Below, one piece after another: positions 12,534 to 21,861 of a stretch of DNA of 64,000 nucleotides. The stretch covers positions 62,001 to 126,000 of the forward strand of contig CADCXC010000011.1 of NCBI GenBank assembly GCA_902806595.1. Direction: 5' to 3'. A program made the translations under genes and the position numbers. The notes below the pieces were generated by a model. That model was not told the DNA's origin. It did no database searches and worked only from the letters and a program-made list of their open reading frames with translations. Origin of the DNA: Pyrenopolyporus hunteri (Eukaryota > Ascomycota > Sordariomycetes > Xylariales > Hypoxylaceae). How positions within the stretch are numbered: position 1 is the first letter of the stretch; every line of letters starts with the position of its first letter.

Positions 12534-13694
12534 ATGGCCACTATCCAGCGCCGTCTTTTCCACCAAACTCTACGTAATCTCAGCCATGAGAACCCCCTTG
12601 TAAGTCCAACGTTCCTTTCCCCGTCTAAGAAGGAAAAATATGCTCATCTCAATTTCAGGGCCTTCCTCGGACGGGCTCAATCCCTCGCATGCAGCGGGGA
12701 CTTCCGGAACGGCGCAAGATTAAAGACGTCGCCAAGGTGATCGCCGTATCTTCCGCGAAAGGCGGCGTAGGCAAGAGCACCGTCGCCGGTTAGTCTATGC
12801 CACGCTCTCTGTCAAACCTGGGTACCTGTCGACTAGATTCGTTGACCACCCTGTATAGCCAACTTATCTCTAGCATTCGCGAAGATGGGTTATCGCTCAG
12901 GGATCCTCGACACCGACATCTTTGGGCCGTCTATACCGACTCTCTTCAACCTGAGTGGGGAGCCGCGGCTATCGTCCAGTGTGTAAATCTAAGCCCGCAA
13001 CCTAACGTTGTGTTTCGTCTTTTCAATAATTCGTAAGCCCCCTCTAACCCTAGGTCCTGTAGATAACCAACTATTGCCGATGTCGAATTATGGTGTCAAG
13101 ACCATGTCGATGGGCTATCTGGTTGGAGAGGACGCCCCCGTCGTGTGGCGGGGCCTCATGGTCATGAAGGCCTTACAACAACTCCTACACGAAGTTGACT
13201 GGGGTGGTCTAGACATTTTAGTCCTTGACCTACCGCCTGGCACGGGCGACACACAGCTCAGTGTCACGCAGCAAATCGTCCTCGACGGTAGGTTGCAAAT
13301 CTCCACCAAATACTCGGGGTTTCCCGATACGCTAAGACAGTACTCAGGCTCACTTATTGTAACCACGCCCCACACTCTAGCCGTGAAGGACGCCGTGAAA
13401 GGAATCAATATGTTCAAGAAAGTCAATGTGCCGTTGCTCGGCCTTGTGCAGAATATGTCACTATTCAATTGCCCGCATTGTCACCAAAATACGGCCATAT
13501 TCGGGTCGAACGACCGTGTCAAGGAGATCTGCGAAGAGCATTCTATCGATCTACTTGGCGATATCCCGTTACATCAGAATGTCGGAGATAACGGACAAAG
13601 GGGGAAACCGACTGTAGTCTCGGAACCAGACAGCGAAAGGGCACAGGCTTTTATGAGTATTGCTAAAATAGTAGGATTGAAAGTCGGTTTGTGA
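12534..13694 (+). CDS. ind1: Mitochondrial Fe-S protein IND1/NUBPL (Mrp/NBP35-type ATPase)
   Basis: A P-loop ATPase that delivers Fe-S clusters to respiratory complex I in the mitochondrial matrix. Exons: 12534-12599, 12659-12788, 12874-12978, 13063-13287 and 13348-13694, with introns of 59, 85, 84 and 60 nt, giving 290 residues. The N-terminus (MATIQRRLFHQTLRNLS) is Arg/Ser/Thr-rich and lacks acidic residues, as in a matrix-targeting sequence. The deviant Walker A motif KGGVGKS is at residues 56-62. GILDTDIFGPSIPTLFNLSG follows, then VLDLPPGTGDTQLS, and the Fe-S binding CPHC at about 217-220. The third exon begins AFAKMGYRSGILDTD. Compared with the family, a short V-N-L stretch normally following GKSTVA is absent, and a near match to it (GTCAAACCTGG) lies inside intron 2 (see findings). 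The open frame from 13008 simply runs through an intron and is not an alternative start. Confidence 0.92.
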
Positions 13695-14177
13695 AATTAG
13701 GATGCGGCAAGGGGGGCGTGTTATATACGCCGACGAAGCGCATCACATTAAGTGCTTCTACGGTTGGCTTAATTCGATGTGGTTCGCCTCCGACTCTCTC
13801 GTCACACCGGCCGGTGCCGCACAACTATACCTGTCTACGCTTGCTGAGCTAAACGCGTCAGCCAGCGGGCGGTGGAGCGTTCCGGGTTCCTGTCCACGAC
13901 GAAACTTTAGCAAAGCAGTTCATAGTTAAGTCTTGGGGCAATTATGATAGTAACTCTCCATTCTAGAAATTCGTATGTATTGATGCTCAATAGCTCGGTC
14001 ATGAGAGCCGAGCCACTTAATAGAGCGTCTAGTCCAGGAGCTACGTTAGCATTCATAGGACCTAAATAGGGACATAGGGGATCAAAGCCTAGAAACCTCC
14101 ATTCCTAACCCCGAGTCCTCCGGACCAGACACATGTCATATACCCTTCCACGCAGAAATAGCCACCTGCAGCCAATA
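13695..14177. other. Convergent intergenic gap between IND1 and SPF30
   Basis: About 480 bp between two converging genes. It must hold both 3' untranslated regions. A 75-codon open frame at 13702-13929 has no recognisable content. No terminator signal can be assigned with confidence. Confidence 0.5.
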
Positions 14178-15189
14178 TTAGTCCAATTCCTCATTGGTCT
14201 GGTAGATGTGGCGGCTCCTCGTAGGATCCTTCCGCATGGCCTGCCCCGAGCCAGTAAATCCGACTATAAAAGAAGTTAGCTTCAGGTCTAACGCTCCCCT
14301 CGCGCTCGGCTCACTGACCTCTACCATTGACGCCTTCGGGCGTGCGAAACATGCTATCCTTCTTGGTTTTATGCGACTTGGCAAATTTCGACTTCGTGTT
14401 GAATTCTTGCCACTTGTTTTTACCTGCCTCAAGCTCCTTTGTCGCCTTGAGCTTCTTGGCTTTTGGTTTCGCATCGCCAGCGGTCTTCAACGCTTCCTCC
14501 CTATTCTTCTGTGCTAGCTCCGGGTTGATGCTAGCGGCAGCGGATATGACACCAGGATTGGATGAGATCGAGGGCGCGGCCGGTTGAGATGGCGCCGGGA
14601 AGGGGCTGGCGTTGTTAATAGGCGTTCCATCAGCCTTTCTCTTCTGCGCTACAGGGCGGATGTCCTTAGCGCGTAATTGCTCGGTGGTGTCGTAGCTCTT
14701 GAACTTGACGACGTATATTGGGGCCGTAGAGGAGCCGGTGATGGATGTGATGCGCGCGGGATAGAAAGCTTTATCGCCAGATACCCATTTCGCCATGACA
14801 TTGTCGTTGACCTTGTAATTCACGGGGCCAGTGTCGGCTTCTTTCTCCTCGGCCGGGGCGGTCTTCTTGAATGCCGGGTGGTTCTCTCGCGACCATTTCT
14901 CTTGGGCCGGCGGGGGCGATGGCTCTTTTGGTTTCGGAGGCGGTGCCTTGGTCGGCTTTAGTTCAGCAAGGGTTTCGCTTAATAACGCGAGCGCATCATC
15001 TAACTCAGACTTGAGAGCGAGAAGCTCTGCGTTACCAGGGTCATCTTTCAGGCCAGCATTGACGACGTCAAGCTGTTAGTTTAGTTAGCAATTTCGAGCG
15101 AAGACCAATAGACGGACATCGGCGCTGTGTAGTTTTACCTGCTCTTGATACTGTTTGATGTCCTCTTCGAGGCTGGCGATATCGGCCAT
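14178..15189 (-). CDS. spf30: Splicing factor SPF30-like protein (Tudor/SMN domain)
   Basis: Homologue of SPF30/SMNDC1, a nuclear protein that binds dimethyl-arginine tails of Sm proteins through a Tudor domain and helps tri-snRNP assembly. Three exons: 15189-15139 (MADIASLEEDIKQYQEQ), 15072-14319 and 14263-14178, with introns of 66 nt (15138-15073, with an ACTAAC branch site within a few bases of the acceptor) and 55 nt (14318-14264). The product has 296 residues. An N-terminal coiled-coil stretch (about 1-55, Leu/Glu-rich) leads into a Pro-rich linker and then the Tudor domain (about 100-155, with VNDNVMAKWVSGDKAFYPAR and IYVVKFKSYDTTEQLRAKDI). A Lys-rich tail ends in the conserved motif GFTGSGQAMRKDPTRSRHIY, which appears only when the last intron is removed. 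The shorter readings that start at 14823 or end at 14311 are exon fragments. Confidence 0.94.
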
Positions 15190-15778
15190 ATTGACAACGC
15201 GACTTAGGGAATCGCCGGGGCGAAAGGCGGGCAGAACGTCAATATTTGATGAACAAAGAGAAATAGAGAGAACACAATTCACCAGGCCCGTAAATGAAGA
15301 TAAATCGAGATAGCGGGGTGGTGATTTGAGCTGCTTTGAAATTAGATGTGGCGGGCGATATGAAGATGGAAGATGACTTGACAGTCCCCGTCCTCGCTTC
15401 ACTCCGGATTTACAGGGTGCACAGGTCACACGTGGAGATAAGGCGAGCCAAGATAAGCAAAGGAGTTAGGTTATGTAATCACGGCGTGGGTACCAAGGTA
15501 CCTACATAGCATTTTGGACCTGACAGAGGATGTTGGCCTAACGGTTTAGGAGTCGGAATCTCTTAGATATTGATTCCCTTAGAGGAGTTTTCAGCAAACC
15601 AAAAAGTTATAAAAAAAGGGGAGAAAAAAAAGAAGAAAACTATCAACTCTCAAATTGTTTATACTGCTGAATTCACATTATCTCCGTTAGGATGCTCAAG
15701 TTTTAGGTTCCCGTCGGCTAAAGATACCACTTTATAATTCCAAGATGCTAGGGCGTTATACGCCACTGTAAATCCAAC
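15190..15778. other. Promoter-side intergenic region of SPF30
   Basis: About 590 bp upstream of SPF30 up to the MITE. It includes a palindromic GGTACCAAGGTACC-type tract near 15489 and an A-rich stretch at 15600-15640. No gene seen. Confidence 0.45.
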
Positions 15779-15780
15779 TA

Positions 15781-16281
15781 TAGTAATAGACAAAAATTAT
15801 CCTGACCCCCCGCCATTTTACACCAAAAACGGCCATTTTGCTACCTTTTCACTCCGCGATAACTTCACGAAAACAATTAATAGAAATATGTAATTAATTT
15901 TATTACGTTGGGAATTGGTTTAAGTTTATTTATTATATAGAAAGTTCTTTAAAATAACCAACGTTGAAGAAGTTATAGCGGATTAAACGTAAGGTATATT
16001 AGATTTGTAATAGTCTTCCATATAAATTGAGCTCATTTATATAAGAGATGATCAAGAATCTAACATACCTCATATTTAAACTGTAATAACTTTTTGAATA
16101 TTGGTTATTTTAAAAAACTTTCTATGTACGAAATAAACTTAAACCAATTCCTTACGCAATAAAATTAATTACATATTTTTATTAACTATTCCCGTGAAGT
16201 TATCGCGGAGTGAAAAGGTAGCAAAATGGCCGTTTTTGGTGTAAAATGGCGGGGGGTCAGGATAATTTTTGACCATAACTG
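15781..16281. mobile_element. 501-bp palindromic MITE, Tc1/mariner-like ends (TA target site)
   Basis: The whole element is one inverted repeat. The left end begins TAGTAATAGACAAAAATTAT and the reverse complement of the right end reads CAGTTATGGTCAAAAATTAT. Both continue identically through CCTGACCCCCCGCCATTTT and on to TCACTCCGCGATAACTTCAC. The arms stay alignable nearly to the middle, a GAGCTC palindrome at 16029-16034 that coincides with the geometric centre. Similarity is highest in the outer 70 bp or so and falls inward. The element is flanked by TA on both sides (15779-15780 and 16282-16283), the target duplication of Tc1/mariner elements. There is no room for a transposase, so it must have moved with an enzyme encoded elsewhere. 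A transcript through it would fold into a hairpin of about 250 bp. The superfamily is inferred from the TA duplication and the AGT-type ends. Confidence 0.88.
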
Positions 16282-16283
16282 TA

Positions 16284-17229
16284 TTTTAGCGCTTAACTCG
16301 CTGTGATTATGGCTCCGTTGCTAACCACATCCACTAAGATACAATCAGGTATCATAGCTGTTTCCCCATGAATACCTTAATATAAGGCGTATAAATGCTA
16401 TGCGCTATTTGAAATAGTGCGCCATCCTATTGCGTTTGTTCGAATTTGCGGCTTACTCGTTTGAAATTGGAGTCTAGTAAAACATCAACAGTGAGAATAA
16501 CACGAATTTCTAATTATTGATTCACGCGTTCATTTCTAGAGACGAGTAGGGTTTCTATTCGTAGATAGTTAGCAGGCCCTCGCCCATGTGTTATCAGATA
16601 TCATTTCTACCTACATATACGATGGATTTGTTCACTGCGATTATACAGCGGCATGTAGCTTGGTCAGCCCCTCATTACCAGCCAGCGAGTACCTAGCGCG
16701 GGGTGCGGATACTAGTACCTAGGGTGTTCTGTGGTTATAGGGGTTGGTAGGCTGCGGTCTGCTGTGTTTAGGGGGGCCCGTCATTAAACTAGCGGACTAT
16801 TTCACCTAGACCCAGCCTATAGTTATCCTCGCAATGGGCTGGAGAGGCATTTGTCCAATCATATCAAAGAACTCAGCAGTGTTACTCGACGAATTAGGAA
16901 ATGCTTCTAGGCACCCCCGCAATCCGTCGACTGCCCCAGCCCAGCGTAGGTAGTTACTGAGACGATGATCCTAGCCGGCAAACCCAATGAAACGACAACA
17001 CCAATTCTTCAGAAGTTTAAACGATTTCTTATTCAATCCGCTCTACTGATGGTAATTAAGGGATCCTGGATTTTATTTCAGTTTTCCTGATAGCCCCTAT
17101 GGCCTTAATTCCTGAACTGCCCTTGCGGAGTGTATCTCCACTTGGAGAAGTATGCTGGTGTGCCACCTTCATGGCCATTACTAGTGCAGTAAACACCCAA
17201 AATAACGCCTAAACATTGTTAGTCTAATG
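16284..17229. other. Intergenic region between the MITE and the GH43 3' end
   Basis: About 950 bp with no open frame of note and no RNA gene recognised. CCTAGG/TACCTAGG motifs occur near 16690-16720. Confidence 0.5.
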
Positions 17230-19395
17230 CTACCAATGAACTTCTTTTAGCTTACCCGTGAAACCCCAGCTTACGGGCGCATTAGACACGTCTATGACAG
17301 TTCGCATCTCCGAAAGCGCGTCTGCTGGTCCGGCGGAAAAGGAGTAGTGCGTCATGTTATAAGCCTTAATCTCCAACCTCAACTGCCTGCCAGACCATGC
17401 TCCCGGTATTGGGACCACGACGTCGTCTGGTACCGGTATATATGAGATTCCCCGATATCTTAAGTGAGGTATCAACTCTGAAGAATTGGTTGAATGATTT
17501 GTCTTAGGAAATGTTGAACCGCTTTCGGCTGGAAGCATGACGACGCCTAGATCTAGATGATGGTTCTGTGTCAAAAATGCGGAGACGCCAGCTTCCTCTT
17601 CAAAGTATGTCGGAGCAAAGTCTAGATCGACACTGTACGTGAACAGCGTGTCTTGCTGACGGCGCCCCACGAATGTCTGGCCTGTAGGCCCAGCGTAGTT
17701 CCCGTTTAGCGCCGTGAGGTTTAATTTGGATGGATTCAGCTTCAGCGTATTTGGTCGGCCCGGAGGCGAAATCGTATATGATTTTGGGATAGGGAATCTC
17801 CAGTGCGTGAAGTGTGCCGGGAAAACCGAACCCGGCTCGAAGTCGATCGAATCCCCTTCTGTGATAATCGGACTGTGGGTTCTTAGCTATAAAGCCGATG
17901 CGCAAGGGAACGAGTTACTCACCCAGGCCCTTCGACCTCTACGGCGCCTCGCCTAAATGGCCATCCGCTCATTTCACCGTTCAACGGGGACCAAACCGGA
18001 AATTTATTATCGGCCCATGTGACCGGTACCATAACGGTCTCCCGACCCATCGGATAGTTAAGATACTCGGGGCCAGATCGAGTTGAAAGGGCGACCCCCC
18101 ACCTTAGACTGCGAGTAAGCCTGACGGTTTAACTCTTATAAAGTGCCTATCACTCACCAATTATCTGCGGCATCTTGAAATAGATCCGCGTGGCCAACGG
18201 TCTGGACTAAAGCGGATTAGCAATTAGCTCTAAGGTTAGCCTTGATATGACTAGATTTTACTTACAATAATTGGTCGTATTGGCGTTTGTTAATACCGGG
18301 TTTAGAGGGTTGGCTTCGTAGGGCCCGTGGATGCTTTTGGATCTCGCCATAGTAACCATGTGCTGTATCCCTGTCCCCCCTTTTTACAATTATAATTAGC
18401 GATAGGTTCGGTTATCGCAACACGTTGCAAACAGACCCTCGGCAACCAGTAAGTAATACCATCCATCTCTGATAAAAACATGAGGACCTTCTGGGGCCTT
18501 TACTTGCCATTAGTATTGGTCGCCAGGACGTGCTGGCCTCCTTGGGTTGTACTTACCGTCCCACCAGTCCCGTTCCAAATACTCTCCCACTCTTCCACTT
18601 CACCGGTCTCTAAGTTGGCCTCTGCTAACAAGATGCCGGGACTAGCACAAAATCAGGTTTAGTTTTGTTACGGACGAAAGAAGAAAATCACTCACTAAAC
18701 CTGCCAAGCGTGTGCGCCCACGATATACGTCTTGCCATCAGAGTCCCATATGGGCGATGTATCATAGCCCTCAAAATCAAAATGGACCGCCTCGGACCAC
18801 GCTCCGGGATCATATGGATCGTTAGACTTAAATATTACCTGGTTATGAGCTTAGTAAATGATTGAAGCAACGTAAATTCACCGTCTTGTACATTGTCCCA
18901 CCGTGATGCGTCTTCCTTAGGGCGATCGTCATCCACAAGAGTTGTTACTAGCCAGAATGTGCCCTCGTTGAATCTCAAAGTGGGAGCCCAGATACCACTA
19001 TGATGGATCAATCTCAATCCATACGTTAAATCCTTATGGAATTACCTTGTTGACCTATTAGTCTCCGCGAGGCGAGGTAATTGTTCTCTTCTATTTAGAA
19101 CGTGGCCTACAGTAATCAGTCCCCATATAGTTCGTCCAGCTAAGTAGGCCTTACCAATAAGTTTCCAAGTCTGTAGATCTTTGCTTGCGTGTAAAGGTAT
19201 ACCTGGGAATGCATTGAAACTCGAAGATGCGCAGAAGAAAGTGTCGTCCCATTCGGGGACAAATATGCAACTTGGATCCGGATGAAAACCTGGTAATATA
19301 GGGTTGTAGTATGTCGAATTATGTGCATGCAGTTCAGTTGCCATCGCCAGAGAGGCGAATACGCACACAGAAACGGCTATCATCACGCGAGCCAT
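17230..19395 (-). CDS. Secreted GH43 glycosidase (beta-xylosidase/arabinofuranosidase type)
   Basis: A secreted family 43 enzyme, expected to release xylose or arabinose from plant-wall xylan or arabinan oligosaccharides. Ten exons: 19395-19155, 19106-19046, 18997-18892, 18838-18696, 18641-18557, 18497-18437, 18370-18266, 18206-18158, 18102-17923 and 17872-17230. The nine introns are 48-66 nt and the product has 557 residues. A signal peptide covers about residues 1-19. The three catalytic acids of GH43 are visible: D40 in FHPDPS (base), D162 in GYDTSPIWDSDGK (pKa modulator) and E215 in APEGPHVF (acid). A C-terminal beta-sandwich region (about 350-557) contains PAHFTHWRFP and ends in GFTGKLKEVHW. 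I traced every joint in frame, so the many interruptions are introns, not mutations. Donor 6 is GTCTGT, the weakest. The gene lies about 330 bp downstream of a co-oriented sugar porter, consistent with joint use in sugar catabolism. Confidence 0.92.
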
Positions 19396-19721
19396 TGCGT
19401 GATATATATTATAGGGGGATTCCGTACGATGAATTTTTATACCCTATATTAAATTCAAGTTCCATTTAGAGATATCTTTCCGTCTACGAAGAGTAAAGTT
19501 GGTAGTTGGGAATATTAGTAACACCCCGCAGTTTGGCATGTACGAACTATTCCCGGGTAAATTGAAAGGGTATTTAGATAATACTCGGTGAAGAATAGGC
19601 CGAAATAATACATGAGAGACTAGATTCAGAGTAGATCTAGTAATAACGCTTGGCGGTATTTTCATAACGTCATGTTTAATTCAGAAGATCTCCCCAAGAA
19701 ACCTCCGAGTATGTAAGGCCC
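19396..19721. promoter_or_regulatory. Gap between sugar porter and GH43, including the GH43 promoter
   Basis: A 326-bp gap containing the 3' end of the porter and the upstream region of GH43. A TATATATTATA tract at about 19401-19414 sits immediately before the GH43 start codon. Regulator sites cannot be assigned. Confidence 0.35.
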
Positions 19722-21563
19722 CTAGCCTTCATGATGTTCTGTATACACATCACTGTTTTTATGTATAGTATCATCTGGGGAGCTGCCCGCTTTGAAGCGT
19801 TGATCTGCAATAGTCTCAAGTGATAGTCCTCTCGTTTCTTGGAGAAAGGCGAACGAAAGCACGGCGATGAAGGCGTCAAAGATACCTGATGATATGTTAG
19901 CGCCTGGAAGCTTGGCTCATGTGATTTCTTTAGGTAGTTACCCCATAGTAGAAATGTTCCCCAGCCCATAGAAGTGATCATATATGGAGTCGTCAATGAG
20001 AATATGAAATTAAATAACCATTGTGAGGCAACACCGATGGCGACACCGGGCTCCCGGATCCTTGCTGGGAAAATTCTACGTTATATTAGCAATTTGACGA
20101 CGCATCAGGGTATACGTAGACCTACTCAGAAACATACGGCCAGGGCATCGGTCCCCAACTGAAGTTATAGGCAATGACGAATAAGTAAATGAGAGCGATA
20201 GTTGCGATGCCGGATGGAGCTACCGTGCCTCCCCCTTTGTTTGGGGCTGGGAATGACTTGACAACGGCTGCGGTGGTGATCTGACAAGCAGCCATAAATG
20301 CGGCACCCCCAACTAAAACCTGACGACGAGACAAGCGCTCAGAAAAGAACAAGACAAATACGCCGCATGCTACCACCTTAACCGCCCCGAATATAGCAGT
20401 AAGTAGGAGGCTCTGTTCCCCATTACCGACAATTAGGTTGAAATACTGCGGTCCAAAGTAAGCAAAGGCGGTCGCCCCAGTCGCCTGCTGCGCAGTAAAT
20501 ACCGCAAAGGCGGCGAAGACTCTTTTGAAATTATCTCCTTCAAGAAGTTCTGTAGTAGGTGTATGTTAGAGACCCCCACACGTCAAAGTTAGTCAAGGCA
20601 GTCTTACCATGTATTCGGAAGCCCGCGGTAGCTACCGTCTCTACACTAACTCCATGTCGAATCTCTTCCATCTCGTCGACAGTTATTTGTGAGTCATCGG
20701 CCCTAATCCACTGAAGGCTTTTACAAGCCTCTTCATGCATACCCTTCTTCGTAAGCCACCGTGTACTTTCAGGGAGTGTTAGCATCCCTAAGCCGAGGAA
20801 GGCAGCGGGAGCAAGCTGAAGCCCAATCGGGATTTGCCACTGAGAAGAGCTGGTGGACTCAATGCCTTTCGCTACGCCGTAGTCTACCCAGTACGAGGCA
20901 AAGATACCCTAAAAACATCAGAAGGACCTTCTTTACACGGAGAGTGACACTTACGAAGGTATAGAACCATTGAAAGAAGGATCCAACCTGGCCACGCATC
21001 TCTTTAGGCATCATTTCGCTATTAAACATCGGTACGGCTACCGTTGCCGCTCCGAGCCCAAGCCCGGCGATCAGTCTGGCCACGTAGAAAGCCGGCAGTG
21101 AATGAGTGTTGATAGTCTGAATTACAGCGCCAATGCAAAAAACAAAAGACGACAGCATAAGTGTCTTCTTCCGCCCAAGTCTATCAGTGAGAGGCCAAGC
21201 AAGGAAACAAGCAATGAATCCGCCCAGTTGCTGAAGGCCCACTGACAGCGAATTCGTATGCGTTTTGTCGGCGTTTCCGTAGCGGTAATCGGACTGAAAG
21301 GAGGCCAATGTTAAGACACCTCCTAGTATTTTCGGTTAATACTAATCATAGTGACGAGAGCACTAAACGCTGATATATAAATTTACTAACCAACACTGCG
21401 TCAAGATTAGTACAACAGGGAGATAGATTGGGTGGTAGGTCGGTTTTCAAAGAAAGACTTGTAACACTCACATTCCGCTGTCGTATCCAAACAGAAACCC
21501 GCCCATACACACGACCGAGCCTAACCAATAGGCTCGGATCTTTCCTAGGACCGAGTGCTTCAT
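19722..21563 (-). CDS. MFS sugar porter (hexose/pentose transporter)
   Basis: A 12-helix plasma-membrane sugar/H+ symporter of the sugar porter family. Seven exons: 21563-21472, 21395-21391 (only 5 nt), 21322-20955, 20908-20608, 20549-20126, 20075-19942 and 19885-19722. The product has 495 residues. Family signatures appear in order: GGFLFGYDSGIVGGVLTLASF in the first helix region, DRLGRKK in loop 2-3, PESTRWL before the central loop, WGPMPWPYVSEIFPARIRE near helix 10, and QETRGLSLE after helix 12. The tail is short and hydrophilic. The 5-nt microexon TGTTG is required: joining exon 1 directly to exon 3 breaks the frame, while including it gives the family's GYDSGIVGG. Its substrate cannot be told. 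The neighbouring GH43 suggests xylose or arabinose. The start codon is only 250 bp from the end of the 28-kb AT-rich element. Confidence 0.93.
21391..21395 (-). other. 5-nt microexon of the sugar porter gene
   Basis: TGTTG, preceded by an intron ending TACTAATCTTGACGCAG (a good branch site and acceptor) and followed by donor GTTAGT. It supplies the last base of one codon, the next full codon (GTT) and the first base of the third, giving I-V-G across the joints, exactly the family consensus. The flanking introns are 76 nt (21396-21471) and 68 nt (21323-21390). Confidence 0.8.
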
Positions 21564-21812
21564 GATGATTTTGTCGATAATGAATACAGGCCTTCTCCAG
21601 TGAGTCTGAGTAAAGACTCCGTTTCCATCATACTAATAATGGGCTTTATATCCCTTTTAAATCAGGTATTCCATGCCTAAGCGCACCGCGGCCTCGGTTA
21701 GTGATTCGCTCCGTCTAGGCACGCGAGGTCTTCATCTCTACGATTTGGGGAGATGACGTGATCAGCAAGCTCATATAACAGCCATACCCTACGACGATAG
21801 GCCATTTAACCT

Positions 21813-21861
21813 AAACCGCCAAACCGCCAAAACTCATGGTCTTATAGTCTGATTATACAAT
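21813..21861 (+). repeat. Left copy of a 49-bp terminal inverted repeat
   Basis: Begins AAACCGCCAAACCGCC, itself a tandem duplication of AAACCGCC, continues through AAAACTCATGG and ends near GATTATACAAT. It aligns without gaps to the reverse complement of 50001-50049: 41 of 49 positions match and all 8 differences are transitions. It marks the exact edge where the sequence turns from ordinary to AT-rich. Confidence 0.85.

Noticed and set aside
17600..17905. Apparent frameshift in the C-terminal part of GH43
   Set aside because: The frame that starts at 17905 is a shadow. Reading the exon from 17872 gives an uninterrupted family-like sequence (PAHFTHWRFP to the stop at 17230).
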